Shown: one piece after another, positions 60,885 through 64,000 of the stretch | Numbering within the stretch: the first letter of the stretch is position 1 | Layout of the letters: the number at the start of each line of letters is the position of its first letter | DNA from: Telluribacter humicola | GTDB lineage: Bacteria; Bacteroidota; Bacteroidia; Cytophagales; Spirosomataceae | NCBI RefSeq assembly: GCF_017355935.1 | Contig: NZ_JAFIQT010000001.1 | Location: 744,001 to 808,000 of the forward strand | Length of the DNA: 64,000 bases | Direction of reading: 5' to 3' | Program-made: the position numbers and the translations under genes | Notes under the pieces: model-generated | The model's input: the letters and a program-made list of their open reading frames with translations, nothing else | The model's database searches: none | Told to the model about the DNA's origin: nothing

Positions 60885-60895
60885 AAGAAAGGGAC

Positions 60896-61555
60896 TCAGT
60901 CCATCTGATGTGTAAGCGTCCGCTGCTTCTTCCTCTGTTTTCGGGCCTGCTGCGCAATCAATACTATGATGAGGAGCATGGAGAAGGTACTGGGCAGTAT
61001 CTGGCTGTATGGCTTGTAGTTGGGTAGCACAGTACCCGTAAAGGCGGCAAGCGTGGCGCTGAAGGCAGAAATCATCTTGTAAATATGCTCGTAGATCCAC
61101 CATTTTTTCAGGCGGGGATAGAGCCAGAAGTATTTTACCAGATCATATAACGTTACGATTGCCAGAGCGCCTAGGGTAGAGTAGATCACTACCGGACTCC
61201 AGTTTCCATCCTGCTTTTTAAGTTCCAGCATGAACAATACCCCCAGCGTCAGGGCTATGATGGCCACAATTGCATCGATGAGCGAAGCTTTTTTCTCCTT
61301 TAACCGGACGGTTCTCCACCCGGCGTAGCCCACGTAGCCCGACAGCAGGGTGAGCATCAGAAGGAAGTTATTGGAGCGGAAAAACAACCAGCCTACAAAG
61401 CCCGTCGTTACTACGGTAGTCAGCAGGTACAGAAAGAGGCGGCCCAGCCGGGCGTGCCGGGGTAGGTACTTAGGAGTAATAAGGGCGGCTCCACCTACTA
61501 GCAGAGCTGTGGTTCCGGCCAGCACGTGGATAAAAATGTTTATCTGGTGGATCAT
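60896..61555 (-). CDS. DUF2306-like polytopic membrane protein
   Basis: 219 residues from ATG 61555, chosen because the first helix starts there (MIHQINIFIHVLAGTTALLV); the frame extends to 61747 but that part has no features and overlaps the divergent LytTR gene start. About seven helices. His residues in the first helix (HVLAGTTA) and the block KYLPRHARLGRLFLYLLTTV are typical of the DUF2306/cytochrome-b-like membrane group, where they might bind haem; that is inference. It is divergent from the LytTR regulator, which may control it. Confidence 0.78.
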   Translation of the reverse strand: MIHQINIFIHVLAGTTALLVGGAALITPKYLPRHARLGRLFLYLLTTVVTTGFVGWLFFRSNNFLLMLTLLSGYVGYAGWRTVRLKEKKASLIDAIVAIIALTLGVLFMLELKKQDGNWSPVVIYSTLGALAIVTLYDLVKYFWLYPRLKKWWIYEHIYKMISAFSATLAAFTGTVLPNYKPYSQILPSTFSMLLIIVLIAQQARKQRKKQRTLTHQMD

Positions 61556-61643
61556 AGATAAAGGGCACACTGGTTTGGTTTTATGAGGTGTGGATGCAAT
61601 AATTGGGAGTAAATTAATGGATGCCAAGCCATTATTGACTAAG

Positions 61644-61651
61644 TACCTTTG
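61644..61651 (+). promoter_or_regulatory. -7 promoter element for the LytTR gene
   Basis: TACCTTTG matches TAnnTTTG; transcription would begin near 61658, leaving a leader of about 58 bases. Confidence 0.4.
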
Positions 61652-61678
61652 CCTGTGACGAAGTAGTATTGTCACAGG
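61652..61678 (+). promoter_or_regulatory. Inverted repeat at the LytTR gene transcription start
   Basis: CCTGTGAC (61652-61659) and GTCACAGG (61671-61678), a perfect 8-bp inverted repeat with an 11-base centre. Its position over the presumed start fits a repressor site or leader hairpin. Confidence 0.45.
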
Positions 61679-61715
61679 GCCGCCTCGCGTACCCGGATCG
61701 TAAATGGAATAGCCC

Positions 61716-62492
61716 ATGAGAGTCAGAGCCTGGTTTGAAAATCCCAAGATCCTGCATCTGGTAGGTATAGCTGCGCTATGGGCGGTACATTTTGTGGCCG
61801 ACTACTACCATTTTCAGCAGCGGGATGGCTTCCAGCAGACCTCTCCCTACCTGTTTCTGGTGCTGTTGTATGGCTGGATCGTTTTTCACAACCGGGTACT
61901 TTTTAGCGGATTATACCTATCAGGTAAGAAGCAGATGTACTTTCTCTACACCTCGCTGGCGCTTGTAGTGAGTTCTTTTAATATGTACGTTATTCTGCGT
62001 TATGGATTTGGCGCCCGGAATCCATTTCCCCAGATTATTAACTTCTGGCTGTATACCCTCCTGGGGCTGGGAGTGTACGTCATCTTCAGGTACCTAAAGG
62101 AAAGACCAGGTGCGGCGCATCCACAGCCGTTACAGGAGCAGGTACCATTAGAGGATACAGGGTACCTGAGCTGTAGCATTGACGGTGAAAAACAGCGTAT
62201 TCCGTATCTTGAGATCCGGTACCTCGAGAGCCTCGAGAACTACGTCAAGATTCACACGCTACACAAGATCCACCTGGTGCGTATGTCAATGAAAGAGGCG
62301 GAGGAGCGGCTGCCCCGGCCCCGGTTTCTACGCATCAGCCGTTCGCACATTATTAATACCTCGCACATCACCTCTCTGGCACAGGACAGCCTGCAGCTCG
62401 GCTCCCATACCTTTCGGATTGGCAAAGTATACAAGAAGTACGTTGAAGATCAGCTAGAGCTGGGCGAAGAGCCGGGAGGCGCGGTTGAGTAG
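61716..62492 (+). CDS. Membrane-anchored LytTR-type transcriptional regulator
   Basis: 258 residues. Four hydrophobic segments lie in residues 12-130 (ILHLVGIAALWAVHFVADYY, YLFLVLLYGWIVFHN, MYFLYTSLALVVSSFNMYVI, FWLYTLLGLGVYVIFRYL). The C-terminal LytTR DNA-binding domain (about 150-250) has IPYLEIRYLESLENYVKIHT, MSMKEAEERLPRPRFLRISR and SHIINTSHITSLAQDSLQLG. There is no receiver domain and no partner kinase nearby, so it acts as a one-component system. It is divergent from the DUF2306-like membrane protein gene. Confidence 0.9.
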   Translation: MRVRAWFENPKILHLVGIAALWAVHFVADYYHFQQRDGFQQTSPYLFLVLLYGWIVFHNRVLFSGLYLSGKKQMYFLYTSLALVVSSFNMYVILRYGFGARNPFPQIINFWLYTLLGLGVYVIFRYLKERPGAAHPQPLQEQVPLEDTGYLSCSIDGEKQRIPYLEIRYLESLENYVKIHTLHKIHLVRMSMKEAEERLPRPRFLRISRSHIINTSHITSLAQDSLQLGSHTFRIGKVYKKYVEDQLELGEEPGGAVE

Positions 62493-62605
62493 TGCCCCTC
62501 CTCCCAGTCTTTAAGATAAATAGGGATCAGGAGATTGTTACAATACTTTAGATTGTTTTTGGTTAAATAGAAGTAACCTTACTATACTTTTTTCGTTTGA
62601 TAGGC

Positions 62606-63073
62606 ATGGCAGGCACGGCTACAATCAGGATAAGACGAAACGATGAGTCCATCAACAGGTTTATGGCATATGGTATCTACGTGGATGATAAAAAAGTAGG
62701 AGCCATCTCCAACGAAGATACGATCCAGGTAAAGGTAACGCCGGGGCAGCATACGATCTACGCCCGGCTGGACTGGTGCTATAGCCCAACCCTGACCTTT
62801 ACTGTTAAGGAGGGAGATAGCAGGACGTACAATGTCAATAGCCTGAAGAACACCAACCTGCTGATGATTGCCCTCTTCCTGGTCGTGCTGTACAATACGC
62901 TACGCTTTCTGTTTGATGTGGATAATCCCCGTTTGATTGTACTGACCTTTCCGGCTATCCTGGTGCTGCTGTATTTTCTGACCCTGGGCCGGAAAAAGTA
63001 CCTGTCGCTGTCAGAAGATAAAAGTAAGCCCGCTGATAAAGCTGTCGGATCTGATATTAGTTATAAGGCGTAG
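62606..63073 (+). CDS. Uncharacterised protein with two C-terminal membrane helices
   Basis: 155 residues from ATG 62606 (a TTG at 62597 would add three). A soluble N-terminal part (about residues 1-75) has the PEGA-like layout of a small beta-sandwich: GIYVDDKKVGAISNEDTIQV, VTPGQHTIYARLDWC. Two hydrophobic segments follow (LLMIALFLVVLYNTLRFLFD and LIVLTFPAILVLLYFL), then a charged tail. I do not recognise a named family. It stands alone downstream of the LytTR gene. Confidence 0.8.
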   Translation: MAGTATIRIRRNDESINRFMAYGIYVDDKKVGAISNEDTIQVKVTPGQHTIYARLDWCYSPTLTFTVKEGDSRTYNVNSLKNTNLLMIALFLVVLYNTLRFLFDVDNPRLIVLTFPAILVLLYFLTLGRKKYLSLSEDKSKPADKAVGSDISYKA

Positions 63074-63159
63074 TGGAGTGAGTAAGGAGTAATGACTACC
63101 TGATTAGAACCTGTTTTTCAGAGATAACCTATGCCTCTGTGACTGGCACGGAACTACTT

Positions 63160-64000
63160 TCAGCATAGTACTGTCGGAGTAGGAGTACTTGATTTAGATC
63201 CAGATCGGACTGCTCTTAGCAAAGCCTTCTCCAGGCGAAGTGTAGCATCCTCCAGTGTCCAGTTTAGTTTTACATTTTCATAAGCCGTTTGCCCCATTCT
63301 ATCTCTTTCAGTAGGGTTATTTATAAAATACATAATCTTGTCTGCTATTTCTTCTTCTGTCAGACATAAAAAACCGGTCTCTCCATCAAGAATTGTCTCA
63401 CGGATTCCTGCCTGGTTAAGTCCTACTACAGGAGTCATGCAAGCGTTAGCCTCTAGTGGAGCCAACCCAAAGGGCTCGAGTTTGGAGGCATACACCAGGC
63501 AAATAGCATTATTTAGTAAGCGCACTAACTCTCTGTCACTAATCATTTCCCTGACCTGCAAATCCACATGCAGACTTTGGGCTAGTGCAAGTACGTAGTT
63601 ATAGTAGTTATCATTTTTATAGTTGCTTACCCATACCAATCGAGGACGATTTTCTTCGATTTGTGCGATTGCCCTTATGGCTATTTCTGCATTTTTGTGG
63701 AATAACAAGCTCCCCAGCCCAATTACATAGTTACCGGTTTGTCGGTCTGGTAATGGCTTAAAAGTAGAAGTATCCACTCCCAGATAGCAGACTTCACCCA
63801 TTCTGTTATAGGCTCGGGCACAGCTGTCGCTGGAGAAGTAAGAGTTTACAAGAAGTGTATCTACGGATTCAATATTAATTCGTTCTTCGTGTAGCTGTAC
63901 TCGTGCTGCTCTGGTCTTCCATATATCTTTGAGCCATTCCCACCAATATTTTTTAGTCAGGATAGTATGTTGACCAAGAATTTCTGGAGCTTCCCAGAAA
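63160..64000 (-). CDS. Group 4 glycosyltransferase, N-terminus beyond window
   Basis: An open frame from a stop at 63160 to the window edge gives 280 visible residues; the start is not in the window. It transfers a sugar from a nucleotide donor, probably to a surface polysaccharide. GT4 marks are VDTLLVNSYFSSDSCARAYN, VIGLGSLLFHKNAEIAIRAI and the E-x7-E donor site in SKLEPFGLAPLEANAC, then GLNQAGIRETILDGETGFLC. An ATG at 63801 inside the frame is not the true start: the residues before it continue the GT4 N-terminal fold. The region is visibly richer in A and T than its neighbours. Confidence 0.9.
   Translation of the reverse strand, partial: FWEAPEILGQHTILTKKYWWEWLKDIWKTRAARVQLHEERINIESVDTLLVNSYFSSDSCARAYNRMGEVCYLGVDTSTFKPLPDRQTGNYVIGLGSLLFHKNAEIAIRAIAQIEENRPRLVWVSNYKNDNYYNYVLALAQSLHVDLQVREMISDRELVRLLNNAICLVYASKLEPFGLAPLEANACMTPVVGLNQAGIRETILDGETGFLCLTEEEIADKIMYFINNPTERDRMGQTAYENVKLNWTLEDATLRLEKALLRAVRSGSKSSTPTPTVLC

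Noticed and set aside
1-64000. tRNA, rRNA, CRISPR array, transposase and prophage genes
   Set aside because: The gaps between genes were read on both strands and none of these was recognised; a tRNAscan or Infernal run would be needed to exclude small RNAs.

Overview
The window reads as a chromosomal segment of a Bacteroidota bacterium, most likely order Cytophagales (relatives of Spirosoma, Dyadobacter or Telluribacter; this placement is inference from gene content). Direct support: a SusC/SusD pair, many predicted lipoproteins and outer-membrane proteins, adjacent nadA and nadB, a long-form NADP isocitrate dehydrogenase, membrane LytTR and LuxR regulators, and promoter elements of the Bacteroidota type (TAnnTTTG at -7) in front of several genes. 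No rRNA, tRNA, CRISPR array, transposase or phage gene was seen.

Layout. 1-7.7 kb: a membrane protein cut by the window edge, a spheroidene-monooxygenase-like protein, a DinB/DUF1572 protein, a GNAT, ArfB, an MFS transporter and a large fused FAD/Fe-S oxidoreductase. 7.8-23 kb: the main accessory locus. A DeoR regulator is divergent from SusC-SusD, followed by two giant 13-repeat FG-GAP/ASPIC-UnbV lipoproteins, an unrecognised small protein and a vanadium-dependent haloperoxidase. A sulfatase and a second TonB-dependent receptor follow (23-27 kb). 27-38 kb is mostly housekeeping: nadB-lipoprotein-nadA, a Pit phosphate transporter, rlmN, cvpA-yqeY, pdxJ, mnmH, and a divergent pair of a membrane protein and a membrane-anchored LuxR regulator.

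38-51 kb holds secreted peptidases (M61, S9, M28), a Tat-exported Gfo/Idh/MocA oxidoreductase, an SCP2 protein, a PpiD-like chaperone and an orphan xylA. 51-64 kb holds membrane proteins with two CPBP proteases, NAD(P)-binding enzymes, two small tandem paralogs, icd divergent from a LysR regulator, an aldo/keto reductase, an atypical SDR, a LytTR regulator and, at the right edge, a visibly more AT-rich group 4 glycosyltransferase cut by the window end.

The most interesting region is the SusCD/twin FG-GAP/haloperoxidase locus together with its DeoR regulator and a pair of matching 17-bp sites placed 42 bp apart in the divergent promoter region. At the sequence level, four intergenic arrays share a 7-bp repeat (consensus RTTAGCT), and a 32-bp perfect palindrome provides the stop codon of the FAD/Fe-S gene.
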